Shown piece after piece: positions 31,971 to 44,348 of a stretch of 64,000 nucleotides of DNA. The position numbers and the translations under genes are program-made. The stretch covers positions 186,001-250,000 of the forward strand of contig QNRL01000004.1 in assembly GCA_003315335.1 (NCBI GenBank), given 5' to 3'. The notes under the pieces are model-generated. The model made no database searches and had not been told where the DNA came from. It saw only the letters and a program-made list of their open reading frames with translations. The first letter of the stretch is position 1, and each line of letters begins with the position of its first letter. Source of the DNA: Pseudocitrobacter faecalis. GTDB lineage: Bacteria > Pseudomonadota > Gammaproteobacteria > Enterobacterales > Enterobacteriaceae.

Positions 31971-31990
31971 AAGCAGCCTTCCGGCTGCTT
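31971..31990. terminator. Hairpin after mntH, copy A
   Basis: AAGCAGCC-TTCC-GGCTGCTT is a perfect 8-bp stem three bases after the mntH stop. On the plus strand no T-run follows; on the minus strand it is followed by TTTT. The identical 20-bp hairpin recurs at 32127-32146. Confidence 0.65.
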
Positions 31991-32019
31991 CAGATTGCTG
32001 ACAAAGTGCGCTTTGTTCT

Positions 32020-32105
<86 letters not shown>

Positions 32106-32126
32106 GTTGCGTTTGTCATCAGTATC

Positions 32127-32146
32127 AAGCAGCCTTCCGGCTGCTT
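32127..32146 (-). terminator. Hairpin after ypeC, copy B
   Basis: The same 20-bp hairpin as at 31971-31990, here 12 bases beyond the ypeC stop on the minus strand. It probably ends the ypeC transcript, although the minus-strand sequence after the stem (TGATACTG) has no T-run. Confidence 0.55.
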
Positions 32147-32157
32147 TCTGCAAAAGA

Positions 32158-32502
32158 TTAATGATGCTTCCCGTGCCCATGACCATGACCATGACCACGT
32201 CCCGGGCCACGTCCACGCCCGTCATGGCGACCATCGTGATAACCGCGCTCATAGGCTTTACGATTATCCCAACCGCGATGCCAGCCATTGTCATGGCGAT
32301 GCCAACCGCGGTCACGCCATTGATAGTGACGATGCCAGTAGTCCCGGTCGCGCCAGCGGCCACCGTCCCAGTAGTTACCGTAATTGTCACGATCGCCAAT
32401 TTGTAATTTTATTGATGGCAACAGGGTAATTTCGCCAGCATTAGCAACCAGTGGTGCTGCTGAGGCCATCAATACTGCAGCCAGAATCAGTGACCTGAAC
32501 AT
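32158..32502 (-). CDS. ypeC: YpeC, secreted His/Gly/Arg-rich protein (DUF2502)
   Basis: 114 residues. A signal peptide ([22 protein letters not shown], cleavage after ANA) is followed by [26 protein letters not shown], the DUF2502 core. The C-terminal half is dense in His, Arg, Trp and Gly and ends in [11 protein letters not shown], which could bind divalent metals such as Ni, Zn or Cu (inference). It is periplasmic, and the function is unknown. It sits opposite mntH in E. coli as well. Confidence 0.88.
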   Translation of the reverse strand: MFRSLILAAVLMASAAPLVANAGEITLLPSIKLQIGDRDNYGNYWDGGRWRDRDYWHRHYQWRDRGWHRHDNGWHRGWDNRKAYERGYHDGRHDGRGRGPGRGHGHGHGHGKHH

Positions 32503-32601
32503 AGTTTATCTCCTTCACGATCGGGCCTTGTCCGGCCTGTTAACCCTATATTACGAACAAGTAAATATCCGTATCATCGGGGTAACTCCTAAATCGGAAG
32601 G

Positions 32602-32629
32602 AGCAGCACTTTTTGCTAAAAGTGCTGCT
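32602..32629. terminator. Perfect 12-bp inverted repeat between ypeC and the aldo/keto reductase
   Basis: AGCAGCACTTTT (32602-32613), loop TGCT, AAAAGTGCTGCT (32618-32629). It lies nine bases beyond the reductase stop on the minus strand, so it is probably the reductase terminator; no T-run follows outside the stem, but the upper stem is A/T. Confidence 0.55.
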
Positions 32630-32637
32630 AATTTGCG

Positions 32638-33627
32638 CTATCCAAGAATTGCGTCTATGGCGGCGCATTCTTCAGCGCTAAAGTGTCTGTTATTCAACAT
32701 GCCCACGGCGTCATCCAGTTGTGCTGTTTTACTGGCACCAATCAATACAGATGTCACTTTGTCGTCACGTAATACCCAGGCCAACGCCATCTGCGATAAT
32801 TTCTGGCCACGCTGCGTGGCAATCTCATTGAGCTTGCGAACTTTCGTGAGTTTTTCTTCCGTCAGTTGCTCCGGATTAAGAAAACGACTGCCGCTGGCGG
32901 CACGGGAATCTGCCGGAATACCGTTGAGATAGCGATCCGTAAGCTGGCCGCCCGCTAACGGTGAAAAGGCGATACTGCCAACGCCTTCCTGCTTCAGCAG
33001 ATCGAGCAGCCCATCTTCCACCCAGCGTTCAAACATGGAATATTTTGGCTGATGGATCAGGCAGGGAGTGCCCAGATCGTTCAGAATCGCAAGGGCCTCT
33101 TTTGCACGGTCAGCCGGATAATTGGAAAGCCCGATGTACAGCGCTTTTCCCTGACGTACAATGTGATCCAGCGCACGCATGGTTTCTGCCAGCGGCGTAT
33201 CCGGATCCGGACGATGGTGATAGAAGATATCCACATACTCCAGACCCATGCGTTTCAGGCTTTGATCGAGGCTGGCGACCAGATACTTACGCGATCCCCA
33301 GTCGCCATAAGGCCCATCCCACATGGTGTAGCCCGCTTTGCTGGAGATAATCAGCTCATCGCGCCAGGGTAAAAAATCTTCCCGCAGAATGCGGCCAAAA
33401 TTACTCTCCGCCGAGCCCGGCGGCGGCCCATAGTTATTGGCTAAATCAAAATGGGTAATGCCGAGGTCGAAGGCATGGCGCAGCAGTTGCCGGCTGGTTT
33501 CGATATGCGTGGTATCGCCAAAGTTATGCCATAAACCCAACGAGATGGCGGGAAGTTTCAGCCCGCTTGCGCCGCAGCGTCGATATTCCATCGACGCGTA
33601 ACGCGCAGGATGTGCCTGATAAACCAT
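32638..33627 (-). CDS. Aldo/keto reductase, YghZ (glyceraldehyde-3-phosphate reductase)-like
   Basis: 329 residues. The AKR tetrad is visible: Asp and Tyr in FDLANNYGPPPGSAESNFGR, Lys in IISSKAGYTMWDGPYGDWGSRKYL, and His in DIFYHHRPD. The N-terminal MVYQAHPARYASMEYRRCGASGL and the SxGxxxNF pattern match the YghZ branch (AKR14), which reduces methylglyoxal and L-glyceraldehyde 3-phosphate with NADPH. It is shorter at the C-terminus than YghZ (346), so it may be a paralogue rather than the orthologue. It is divergent from ipdC. A near-perfect 20-bp palindrome lies 23 bases upstream of the start. Confidence 0.82.
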   Translation of the reverse strand: MVYQAHPARYASMEYRRCGASGLKLPAISLGLWHNFGDTTHIETSRQLLRHAFDLGITHFDLANNYGPPPGSAESNFGRILREDFLPWRDELIISSKAGYTMWDGPYGDWGSRKYLVASLDQSLKRMGLEYVDIFYHHRPDPDTPLAETMRALDHIVRQGKALYIGLSNYPADRAKEALAILNDLGTPCLIHQPKYSMFERWVEDGLLDLLKQEGVGSIAFSPLAGGQLTDRYLNGIPADSRAASGSRFLNPEQLTEEKLTKVRKLNEIATQRGQKLSQMALAWVLRDDKVTSVLIGASKTAQLDDAVGMLNNRHFSAEECAAIDAILG

Positions 33628-33649
33628 ACGTTCCTCCGCAAAGCAACAG

Positions 33650-33669
33650 TAGTGTATACGTTTACACTA
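33650..33669 (-). promoter_or_regulatory. 20-bp palindrome upstream of the aldo/keto reductase gene
   Basis: TAGTGTATAC and GTTTACACTA are complementary at nine of ten positions around a central CG. The centre resembles operators of the LacI/GalR family (TGTAAACGTTTACA type). It lies 23-42 bases before the reductase start and about 130 bases before ipdC. Confidence 0.5.
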
Positions 33670-33703
33670 CCCATAGTTTCCCCCGCCGTATACTCCCTTT
33701 CGC

Positions 33704-33721
33704 TGTAAATTTTACTTTCCA
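33704..33721 (+). promoter_or_regulatory. TyrR box upstream of ipdC
   Basis: TGTAAA (33704-33709), six bases, TTTCCA (33716-33721): 11 of 12 matches to the TyrR consensus TGTAAA-N6-TTTACA, about 80 bases before the ipdC start. TyrR activates ipdC in Enterobacter cloacae (established); applying it here is inference. Confidence 0.7.
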
Positions 33722-33790
33722 ATAGCATTTTCGTATCTGTCTGGACAGGCGAACCGCTTCTTCAATACTCAGAGATGAGCAAGTGGCTAA

Positions 33791-36699
<2,909 letters not shown>

Positions 36700-36769
36700 G
36701 ATGATTTCCTTTAGGCTAAAAGCTGGCATCACTTTGCCGGGTTCTGTAAATGCCTTCAGCGCAATAGAT

Positions 36770-36785
36770 GCTGAAACGATACGGC
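36770..36785. promoter_or_regulatory. Cra-like site between yfeO and glk
   Basis: GCTGAAACGATACGGC matches the Cra consensus GCTGAAWCGWTTCAGC at about 13 of 16 bases, about 150 bases before glk. Cra represses glk in E. coli (established). The same site lies about 70 bases upstream of the yfeO start. Confidence 0.5.
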
Positions 36786-36935
36786 GAAACAGAGATATCC
36801 TTAAGGTTGATACATAAAATTATGTGACGTAGATCGATAATTCTGGGGTGCTCACACAATCGTCATTGTTGTTACAGCGCCTTGAATTTACTCTGTGATA
36901 AAGATTTATCCTGACTTTAGCGGAGCCGTAACGGA

Positions 36936-37901
36936 ATGACAAAGTTTGCATTAACAGGAGACGTCGGGGGCACCAACGCGCGTTTAGCGTTATGTGACCT
37001 CGCCACGGGTGAAATCTCGCAGGCGAAGACCTACTCAGGCCTGGATTACCCAAGCCTCGAAGCGGTGGTTCGCGTCTATCTCAAAGAACACAACGTGGAC
37101 GTGGAAGACGCCTGCATCGCCATCGCCTGCCCGATCACCGGTGACTGGGTGGCGATGACCAACCACACCTGGGCCTTCTCCATTGCTGAAATGAAGAAGA
37201 ATCTTGGCTTCGCGCATCTGGAAATCATTAATGATTTCACCGCCGTGTCGATGGCTATCCCGATGCTGAAAAAAGAGCATCTGATTCAGTTTGGCGGCGC
37301 GGAACCGGTAGAAGGCAAACCGATCGCGGTTTATGGCGCTGGCACCGGGTTGGGCGTTGCTCATCTGGTTCACGTTGATAAGCGTTGGGTTAGCCTGCCG
37401 GGCGAGGGCGGTCACGTCGATTTCGCACCGAACAGTGAAGAAGAGGGGATTATCCTTGAAGAGCTTCGCGCGGAAATAGGCCACGTCTCAGCTGAACGCG
37501 TGCTTTCCGGGCCGGGGCTGGTCAATCTGTATCGCGCGATTGTGAAATCTGATGGCCGTCTGCCGGAAAACTTACAGCCGAAAGACATCACTCAGCGTGC
37601 GCTGGAAGATACCTGCATCGACTGTCGCCGCGCACTGTCGCTGTTCTGTGTCATCATGGGGCGCTTCGGTGGCAATCTGGCGCTGACGCTCGGCACCTTT
37701 GGCGGCGTCTATATCGCAGGCGGCATCGTGCCGCGTTTCCTTGAATTCTTTAAAGCGTCCGGCTTCCGAGGCGGTTTTGAGGACAAAGGCCGATTCAAAG
37801 CCTATGTGCAGGATATTCCGGTCTATCTGATTGTTCACGATAACCCCGGTCTACTGGGCTCCGGGGCGCACCTGCGCCAGACGCTGGGGCAAATTCTGTA
37901 A
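36936..37901 (+). CDS. glk: Glucokinase
   Basis: 321 residues, the E. coli length. ATP and glucose motifs: [12 protein letters not shown] at the N-terminus, [10 protein letters not shown], the [11 protein letters not shown] loop, and EGGHVDFAP. It phosphorylates free intracellular glucose with ATP, for instance from disaccharide breakdown. It is divergent from yfeO and followed by the fry operon with a hairpin between. Confidence 0.98.
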   Translation: MTKFALTGDVGGTNARLALCDLATGEISQAKTYSGLDYPSLEAVVRVYLKEHNVDVEDACIAIACPITGDWVAMTNHTWAFSIAEMKKNLGFAHLEIINDFTAVSMAIPMLKKEHLIQFGGAEPVEGKPIAVYGAGTGLGVAHLVHVDKRWVSLPGEGGHVDFAPNSEEEGIILEELRAEIGHVSAERVLSGPGLVNLYRAIVKSDGRLPENLQPKDITQRALEDTCIDCRRALSLFCVIMGRFGGNLALTLGTFGGVYIAGGIVPRFLEFFKASGFRGGFEDKGRFKAYVQDIPVYLIVHDNPGLLGSGAHLRQTLGQIL

Positions 37902-37913
37902 TTCCCTTCTCCT

Positions 37914-37935
37914 GCCGGGCGATCTTTCGCCCGGC
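37914..37935 (+). terminator. Hairpin after glk
   Basis: GCCGGGCGA (37914-37922), loop TCTT, TCGCCCGGC (37927-37935): a perfect 9-bp GC-rich stem 13 bases after the glk stop; the following ATTCTGTG is only weakly T-rich. Confidence 0.6.
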
Positions 37936-37992
37936 ATTCTGTGTTATCCCCCACGCTTACCCCCTATAAACCGATAATCATCACACTTTTTA

Positions 37993-38017
37993 TTTACGGG
38001 ATGTTTTGTCCAGTAAA
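37993..38017 (+). promoter_or_regulatory. Candidate operator upstream of the fry operon
   Basis: TTTACGGGA (37993-38001), 7-base spacer, TCCAGTAAA (38009-38017), complementary at eight of nine positions. It lies 75-100 bases before fryB, in the region expected to hold the operon promoter. The regulator is unknown; the nearby AraC gene ypdC is one candidate. Confidence 0.4.
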
Positions 38018-38092
38018 TGAATTAATTGTCTGGTAACCGGGGATGGTTTTCCGTAGCCATAATCACCTTGTTTTCAACACAAGGAGTCAATT

Positions 38093-38419
38093 ATGAGCAA
38101 AAAACTGATTGCAGTTTGTGCCTGTCCCATGGGCTTGGCACATACCTTTATGGCCGCTCAGGCACTGGAAGAAGCCGCAGTGGAAGCCGGTTATGAAGTC
38201 AAAATAGAAACGCAGGGTGCTGACGGTATTCAGAATCGATTAACGCCGCAGGATATTGCCGAAGCCACGCTAATCATTCATTCGGTCGCCGTCACACCAG
38301 AAGACAACGAGCGCTTTGAATCGCGTGATGTTTATGAAATCACGCTTCAGGACGCCATTAAAAACGCGGCGGGCATTATTAAAGAAATCGAAGAGATGAT
38401 TGCCGAAGAGCAACAGTAA
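38093..38419 (+). CDS. fryB: PTS fructose-like EIIB component FryB
   Basis: 108 residues, as in E. coli FryB. The phospho-Cys lies in the P-loop-like VCACPMGLAHTFMAAQAL (Cys at about residue 11). It accepts phosphate from the EIIA domain of FryA and passes it to the sugar on FryC. First gene of fryB-fryC-ypdF-ypdE-fryA, with a clear AAGGAG Shine-Dalgarno. The sugar is not known experimentally, and the family is fructose-like. Confidence 0.95.
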   Translation: MSKKLIAVCACPMGLAHTFMAAQALEEAAVEAGYEVKIETQGADGIQNRLTPQDIAEATLIIHSVAVTPEDNERFESRDVYEITLQDAIKNAAGIIKEIEEMIAEEQQ

Positions 38420-38438
38420 TGTCGACAGGATAATTTCT

Positions 38439-39686
38439 ATGGCCATTAAGAAACGCAGTGCAAGCGTGGTGCCCGGTACCTCAGGCGGCGCAGCGGCGAT
38501 TAAAGCGCCGCAGGCCACGCGTATTAGCTTCTGGAGTGAACTGCCGCAACACGTCATGTCCGGGATATCCCGCATGGTGCCTACGCTCATTATGGGTGGG
38601 GTGATTCTCGCATTCTCCCAGCTTATCGCATACAGCTGGCTCAAAATTCCCGCCGATATTGGCATCATGGATGCCCTTAACAGCGGGAAATTTAGCGGGT
38701 TTAATCTCTCATTACTTAAATTTGCCTGGCTCTCACAATCGTTTGGTGGCGTGCTTTTCGGTTTTGCGATCCCCATGTTTGCCGCTTTTGTGGCGAACTC
38801 TATCGGCGGAAAACTGGCTTTTCCCGCCGGTTTCATTGGCGGGTTAATGTCGACACAACCGACTCAGTTACTGAGTTTTGATACTGCTCAATTGCAGTGG
38901 GTAACCACATCTCCCGTACCGTCAACCTTCATTGGCGCGCTGATTATTTCCATTGTGGCCGGGTATTTGGTTAAGTGGATGAATCAGAAAATCCAGCTGC
39001 CGGATTTCCTGCTGGCGTTTAAAACCACCTTTCTGCTGCCCATTCTGTCAGCCATTTTCGTCATGCTGGCGATGTACTACGTCATCACACCATTTGGCGG
39101 ATGGATAAACGGTGGAATACGCGCCGTTTTGACGGCAGCGGGTGAAAAAGGCGCGCTGATGTATGCCATGGGGATCGCTGCTGCGACGGCAATTGACCTC
39201 GGAGGCCCCATCAATAAAGCGGCTGGTTTTGTTGCCTTTAGCTTTACAACCGACCATGTTCTGCCCGTTACCGCACGATCCATCGCGATCGTTATTCCAC
39301 CGATTGGTCTCGGTCTTGCCACGCTTCTCGATAGACGTTTAACGGGTAAGCGCCTGTTCAGCGCGCAGCTTTACCCGCAGGGTAAAACGGCGATGTTTCT
39401 GGCCTTTATGGGCATTAGCGAAGGGGCGATTCCTTTTGCGCTGGAGAGCCCGCTCACCGCTATTCCGTCCTACATGATCGGTGCAATTGTCGGTTCGACA
39501 ACCGCCGTTTGGCTGGGGGCCGTGCAGTGGTTCCCTGAGTCGGCGATTTGGGCCTGGCCGCTGGTCAGCAACCTTGGCGTTTACATGGCAGGGATTGCGC
39601 TGGGGGCAATGATTACCGCGCTGCTGGTGGTCTTCTCACGCCATATGCTCTATCGCAAAGGCAAATTGATTATCGAAGGTCTCTAA
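38439..39686 (+). CDS. fryC: PTS fructose-like EIIC permease FryC
   Basis: 415 residues from [17 protein letters not shown]; the reading frame opens further upstream inside fryB but this start matches E. coli. About ten membrane helices and the fructose EIIC motif [12 protein letters not shown] (about 326-337) are visible. It is the membrane channel through which the sugar is phosphorylated by FryB. It lies 19 bases after fryB and 14 before ypdF. Confidence 0.95.
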   Translation: MAIKKRSASVVPGTSGGAAAIKAPQATRISFWSELPQHVMSGISRMVPTLIMGGVILAFSQLIAYSWLKIPADIGIMDALNSGKFSGFNLSLLKFAWLSQSFGGVLFGFAIPMFAAFVANSIGGKLAFPAGFIGGLMSTQPTQLLSFDTAQLQWVTTSPVPSTFIGALIISIVAGYLVKWMNQKIQLPDFLLAFKTTFLLPILSAIFVMLAMYYVITPFGGWINGGIRAVLTAAGEKGALMYAMGIAAATAIDLGGPINKAAGFVAFSFTTDHVLPVTARSIAIVIPPIGLGLATLLDRRLTGKRLFSAQLYPQGKTAMFLAFMGISEGAIPFALESPLTAIPSYMIGAIVGSTTAVWLGAVQWFPESAIWAWPLVSNLGVYMAGIALGAMITALLVVFSRHMLYRKGKLIIEGL

Positions 39687-39700
39687 GACAAGGAGTCGCG

Positions 39701-40786
39701 ATGACCCTGTTAGTTTCTGTTCGCGACTGGTTGCGCGCGAATAATCTGGATGCCGTGATGATCTCTTCACGCGCTAATAAACAGCCGCATATGCAGATTT
39801 CCAGCGGTTCGGGTTATGTAGTGATAAGCCGCACGCAGGCGCATATTTTACTGGATTTTCGCTACTACGCTGAGGTCGCCGCAAAAGCGCAGGGTTATCA
39901 GCTCCACTTGCTGGATAACCATCATCGTTTTACTGACGTTATAAACACACTGATTGCCGAAGAGGGATGGCGAACGCTCGGGTTTGAAGGGGGGCAGGTA
40001 AGCTGGCACAACGCTGAGCAGTGGCGAAATGATCTTCACACGACTCTGCGCAGTATCTCCCTTGATTCCCTGCGGCAGATTAAAACCACCGATGAAATAG
40101 CGTCCGTGCGTGCCGCATGCGCAATTGCCGATCGCAGTGCTGAATACATCAGGCAATTTATACAGCCAGGCATGCGCGAACGAGAAGTGGCCGCGGAACT
40201 TGAGTGGTATATGAAAACGCTCGGGGCAGACAAACCGTCATTCGACACCATTGTCGCCAGCGGGCCTCGTGGGGCGTTGCCCCACGGAAAAGCCAGCGAA
40301 AAGGTGATTGTCGCAGGTGAGATGGTTACCCTGGATTTCGGTGCGCAATATGGGGGCTACTGCTCAGATATGACGCGCACTTTTTTGGTTCATGGACGCT
40401 ATGTCACTCCCTCTGACTCGCCACTTTATCACATCTATCACACGGTGCTTCAGGCGCAGCTTGCCGCGATTGCGGCAATAAAACCGGGCGTTCTTTGTCA
40501 ATCGGTTGATGCGGCGGCACGGAAGGTAATCAAGAACGCCGGGTATGGTGACTTTTTTGGTCACAACACCGGGCATGGCCTGGGCATTGAGGTTCATGAA
40601 TCACCCTATTTTTCACCGCAGGACTTTACTCCACTCGAAGCAGGCATGCTCCTTACGGTAGAACCTGGAATTTATTTACCTGATGCGGGCGGCGTGCGGA
40701 TTGAGGATGTAGTGTTAGTCACGCCTCAGGGGGCTGAAGTGCTCTATCGCATGCCGAAAACATTGTTACTCACCGGAGAACAATAA
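39701..40786 (+). CDS. ypdF: Aminopeptidase YpdF (Xaa-Pro/Met aminopeptidase type)
   Basis: 361 residues from ATG 39701 with an AAGGAG Shine-Dalgarno. It is a pita-bread metallopeptidase: metal ligands Asp in [20 protein letters not shown], His in [14 protein letters not shown], Glu in VEPGIYLP and Glu in VRIEDVVLV; substrate His in [11 protein letters not shown]. coli YpdF removes N-terminal Met or Xaa before Pro (established). It overlaps ypdE by one base (TAATG). Its presence in a PTS operon is unusual but conserved. Confidence 0.94.
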   Translation: MTLLVSVRDWLRANNLDAVMISSRANKQPHMQISSGSGYVVISRTQAHILLDFRYYAEVAAKAQGYQLHLLDNHHRFTDVINTLIAEEGWRTLGFEGGQVSWHNAEQWRNDLHTTLRSISLDSLRQIKTTDEIASVRAACAIADRSAEYIRQFIQPGMREREVAAELEWYMKTLGADKPSFDTIVASGPRGALPHGKASEKVIVAGEMVTLDFGAQYGGYCSDMTRTFLVHGRYVTPSDSPLYHIYHTVLQAQLAAIAAIKPGVLCQSVDAAARKVIKNAGYGDFFGHNTGHGLGIEVHESPYFSPQDFTPLEAGMLLTVEPGIYLPDAGGVRIEDVVLVTPQGAEVLYRMPKTLLLTGEQ

Positions 40787-41841
40787 TGGACTTAACGTTG
40801 CTGAAAGCACTCAGCGAAGCGGATGCCATCGCCGCATCCGAGCAGGAAGTTCGGGACATATTTATTACTGAAGCGCAGAAATATCAAAAGCATATCGAGT
40901 TTGATGGCCTTGGCTCGGTATTAATACGTCTGAATGAAAGCGCAGGCCCAAAACTGATGATTTGTGCCCACATGGATGAAGTCGGTTTTATTGTCCGCTC
41001 ACTCTCTTCTTCTGGCGCGATTGATGTTTTGCCTGTGGGAAACGTTCGGCAAGCTGCAAGAGAACTTCAGCGCGTTCGTATTACCACGCGTTCAGGCAAT
41101 AAGATTGCAGGAATGTTAGAGGGGGAGCGTTGCGGCAGTGAGGTTAGCGCGTTACGTGTTGATATTGGCGCGAGCTCACAGGATGAATTGCTTCAGGCTG
41201 GGATTCATCCTGGCGACCGCGTGACCTTTGACAGTGAATTTCATGCGCTCCCGGGTCAACGAGTGATGGGTAAAGCTTTCGATGATCGCCTGGGCTGTTA
41301 TCTGTTGATAGCACTGCTTCGCGAACTTTCTCAGACGACATTGCCAGCGGAGGTGTGGCTGGTGGCAACCTCCAGCGAAGAGGTCGGCTTACGGGGAGGG
41401 AGAACCGCTACGCATCAGCTTCAACCCGATCTGGCCATTGTGCTGGATACCGCCTGTTGGGCGAAAAATTTCGATTATGGCACCGCTAACCACCGACAAA
41501 TTGGCAAAGGCCCGATGTTGGTGCTCAGTGATAAATCGTTAATCGCCCCGGCAAAACTCACCCAATGGGTTGAAGAGATTGCGGCACGCGAAAAGATCGC
41601 GCTTCAACTGGATATGTTCAGTAATGGCGGTACCGATGGCGGTGCGGTGCATCTGAATGGTCGCGGTGTACCCACGCTGGTTATGGGGCCGGCTACTCGC
41701 TATGGACACTGCGCGGCGTCAATTGCCGATTGTCACGACATTGTTCAGACACAACAACTGCTCTCTGCATTGATTCACGATCTCACTCAAGACACATTCA
41801 CGCATCTGACGGATTTCAGATGCCAGCACAATGGTTGCTAA
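40786..41841 (+). CDS. ypdE: Broad-specificity metalloaminopeptidase YpdE (M42)
   Basis: 351 residues of the M42 family. Metal ligands: HMDEVGF (His and Asp), KAFDDRLG (Asp), SSEEVGLRG (Glu pair) and IVLDTA (Asp); the last His is in [11 protein letters not shown]. coli YpdE has 345 residues, and the extra residues here are a C-terminal CQHNGC tail carrying two Cys. In E. coli YpdE acts together with YpdF on peptides. It ends nine bases before fryA. Confidence 0.93.
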   Translation: MDLTLLKALSEADAIAASEQEVRDIFITEAQKYQKHIEFDGLGSVLIRLNESAGPKLMICAHMDEVGFIVRSLSSSGAIDVLPVGNVRQAARELQRVRITTRSGNKIAGMLEGERCGSEVSALRVDIGASSQDELLQAGIHPGDRVTFDSEFHALPGQRVMGKAFDDRLGCYLLIALLRELSQTTLPAEVWLVATSSEEVGLRGGRTATHQLQPDLAIVLDTACWAKNFDYGTANHRQIGKGPMLVLSDKSLIAPAKLTQWVEEIAAREKIALQLDMFSNGGTDGGAVHLNGRGVPTLVMGPATRYGHCAASIADCHDIVQTQQLLSALIHDLTQDTFTHLTDFRCQHNGC

Positions 41842-41850
41842 GGAGCCGTT

Positions 41851-44346
41851 ATGTTAACCATCCATTTTCTTTGCCCATTGCCAAACGGATTGCATGCACG
41901 GCCCGCCTGGGAACTGAAAGAGCAGTGCGCAAAGTGGCACAGTGAAATTACACTCATCAACCATCGCCTGAATAACCGTGCGGATGCAAAAAGCTCTCTG
42001 GCTCTAATCAGTACGTGCACGTTATTTAATGACAGTTGCAGCCTCGAAATTATCGGCCGCGATGAAGAGCAGGCCAGGCGGGCGCTGGAACACTGGATAG
42101 TCAATCACTTCATTGACAGCGATAGCATAGAGCCGAGCGCAGCTGAATTGATTGCGCATCCTTTACCTCGTTCTCTGGTGTACCTGAATCCCGATGTGCT
42201 TTACGGCACTGTACTGGCAAATGGCATCGGAGAGGGCATCATGACCGTCTGGCAGAGCGACAACCTCGATGCATACCGGGCAATTCCAGCCAGCGCTGAA
42301 GACGGTACGCGCCTTGAACACAGCCTGGCAACCCTTGCCGAGCGGTTGAATCTACAGCTCCGCGAGCGTGACGGAGAGAGTAAAACGATCCTCAGCGCGC
42401 ATCTTTCATTAATTCTGGATGATGAATTCGCGGGTAACATCCGTCGCTTATGCCATGAGCAGGCGCTAGGGTTGGGGGCGGCAATCGTTCGTAATATGGA
42501 AGAAGTTTGTGAAAAGCTTGCTTCCTCCAGCAGTGATTATCTGCGTGAAAGAGTGAGCGATATTCGTGATATCAGCGAACAGCTTTTACACATTGCCTGG
42601 CCTGAGCGGCAGCCGCAAAATCGTCTTCAGCTTGTTGAGCCAACCATTCTGGTGGCGGAAGACTTAACCCCCAGCCAGTTTTTAAGCCTTGAACTGCGCC
42701 ATCTCAAAGGTATGGTGCTGGAAAAAACCGGCAGGACATCGCACACGTTAATCCTGGCGCGCGCTTCGGCTATTCCTGTCTTGAGCGGTCTTCCAACCGG
42801 TGGGTTACTACGGCATGTCGGGCATCCCGCTATTCTGGATGCGCAGTGTGGTGTTCTGGCAATCGATCCGACGTCGTCGGTGAAGGGGTATTACGCTGTC
42901 GCCCGCAAACTTGAAGAAAAACGTCAGTATCGTCAGTCATTGGATGCCGCGCTGCCCGCGGTCAGCGCGGATGGTTATGCAATGGATATCGCCGCAAATA
43001 TTGGTAGCGCGCTGGAGGCCCCGGGCGCGTTTGCGAATGGTGCGCAGGGCGTTGGGCTATTCCGTACAGAAATGCTCTATCTGGACAGGGATAGCGCACC
43101 CGATGAGCAAGAGCAGTTTGAAGCCTATCAACAGGTGTTAATCGCCGCCGGTGATAAACCTGTTATCTTTCGCACCATGGATATTGGCGGCGATAAGCAG
43201 ATCCGCTACCTCAATATTCCGCAGGAAGAAAACCCTTTCCTGGGTTATCGCGCGGTACGTATATATCCTGAATTTACAGCGCTTTTCCATACTCAGTTAC
43301 GCGCAATCTTGCGTGCTGCAGCTCATGGGCAGGCGCGGTTGATGATTCCAATGGTGCATAGCCTTGACCAAATATTATGGGTGAAAAATGCGCTTCGGCA
43401 GGTACAGGCTGAATTGAAAGCGGAGGGTTTACGCCATGCTCAGTCGCTTCCGTTGGGCATAATGGTAGAGGTTCCTTCTGTCTGTTACATCATCGATCAC
43501 TTTTGTGAAGAGGTCGATTTCTTCAGCATTGGCTCAAACGACATGACGCAGTATCTCTATGCCGTCGATCGTAACAACCCGCGTGTTTCTCCGCTCTATA
43601 ACCCGATAACGCCTTCTTTTTTAAGGATGTTACAGCAAATTGTCAGCGTTGCGCATCGTCACGGAAAATGGGTAGGGATGTGCGGTGAGCTTGGCGGGGA
43701 GCTGCGTTATTTTCCGCTGCTCCTGGGGCTGGGACTTGATGAGCTCAGTATGAGCGGCCCACGAATTCCGGCCATCAAGAGCGCATTGCGTAAATTGAAT
43801 CGCGCAGAGTGCAGCGAACTGGCAAGCCAGGCCTGCGAATGTCGCAGCAGTGAGGAAATTGAAGGGCTACTTGATGCGTTCTCTCCACCCGACGAGGTTA
43901 AGCCTCTGCTGGCGCTGGAAAACATTTGCTTTAATGAGGCGTTAACCAGCAAAGAACAGGTCATTCAGTATCTGTGCGGAAATTTAGCTGTCAACGGCCG
44001 CACTGAGCATGCGCTGGAACTTGAGGAAGATATCTGGCAGCGCGAAGATATTGTCACTACCGCGGTGGGATTTGGTGTCGCAATTCCACATACTAAATCG
44101 CAATGGATTCGCCACTCCAGCATTAGCATTGCGCGGCTACCCCGCCCGATAGACTGGCGTTCGGAAATGGGGGACGTTGAACTGGTTATTATGCTGACGC
44201 TTGGCGCTGACGAAGGGATTAATCATGTCAAAGTTTTCTCCCAACTGGCGAGAAAACTGGTTAACAAAGCGTTTCGTGAGCGGCTTTTTTCTGCCGATGA
44301 TGCAGAGAGTTTAATTGCGTTATTAACGTCAGAAATCGCGTTCTGA
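41851..44346 (+). CDS. fryA: Multidomain PTS protein FryA (HPr-EI-EIIA fusion)
   Basis: 831 residues, the same as E. coli FryA. Three phosphotransfer domains occur in order: HPr-like (1-85; His15 in NGLHARPA), Enzyme I-like (about 115-650; His in EKTGRTSHTLILARAS, GSNDMTQYLYAVDR, GMCGELGGE) and fructose-type EIIA (about 685-830; His in GVAIPHTKSQW). It can carry phosphate from PEP to FryB without the general ptsHI. It is the last gene of the operon, convergent with ypdC two bases away. Confidence 0.96.
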   Translation: MLTIHFLCPLPNGLHARPAWELKEQCAKWHSEITLINHRLNNRADAKSSLALISTCTLFNDSCSLEIIGRDEEQARRALEHWIVNHFIDSDSIEPSAAELIAHPLPRSLVYLNPDVLYGTVLANGIGEGIMTVWQSDNLDAYRAIPASAEDGTRLEHSLATLAERLNLQLRERDGESKTILSAHLSLILDDEFAGNIRRLCHEQALGLGAAIVRNMEEVCEKLASSSSDYLRERVSDIRDISEQLLHIAWPERQPQNRLQLVEPTILVAEDLTPSQFLSLELRHLKGMVLEKTGRTSHTLILARASAIPVLSGLPTGGLLRHVGHPAILDAQCGVLAIDPTSSVKGYYAVARKLEEKRQYRQSLDAALPAVSADGYAMDIAANIGSALEAPGAFANGAQGVGLFRTEMLYLDRDSAPDEQEQFEAYQQVLIAAGDKPVIFRTMDIGGDKQIRYLNIPQEENPFLGYRAVRIYPEFTALFHTQLRAILRAAAHGQARLMIPMVHSLDQILWVKNALRQVQAELKAEGLRHAQSLPLGIMVEVPSVCYIIDHFCEEVDFFSIGSNDMTQYLYAVDRNNPRVSPLYNPITPSFLRMLQQIVSVAHRHGKWVGMCGELGGELRYFPLLLGLGLDELSMSGPRIPAIKSALRKLNRAECSELASQACECRSSEEIEGLLDAFSPPDEVKPLLALENICFNEALTSKEQVIQYLCGNLAVNGRTEHALELEEDIWQREDIVTTAVGFGVAIPHTKSQWIRHSSISIARLPRPIDWRSEMGDVELVIMLTLGADEGINHVKVFSQLARKLVNKAFRERLFSADDAESLIALLTSEIAF

Positions 44347-44348
44347 AT

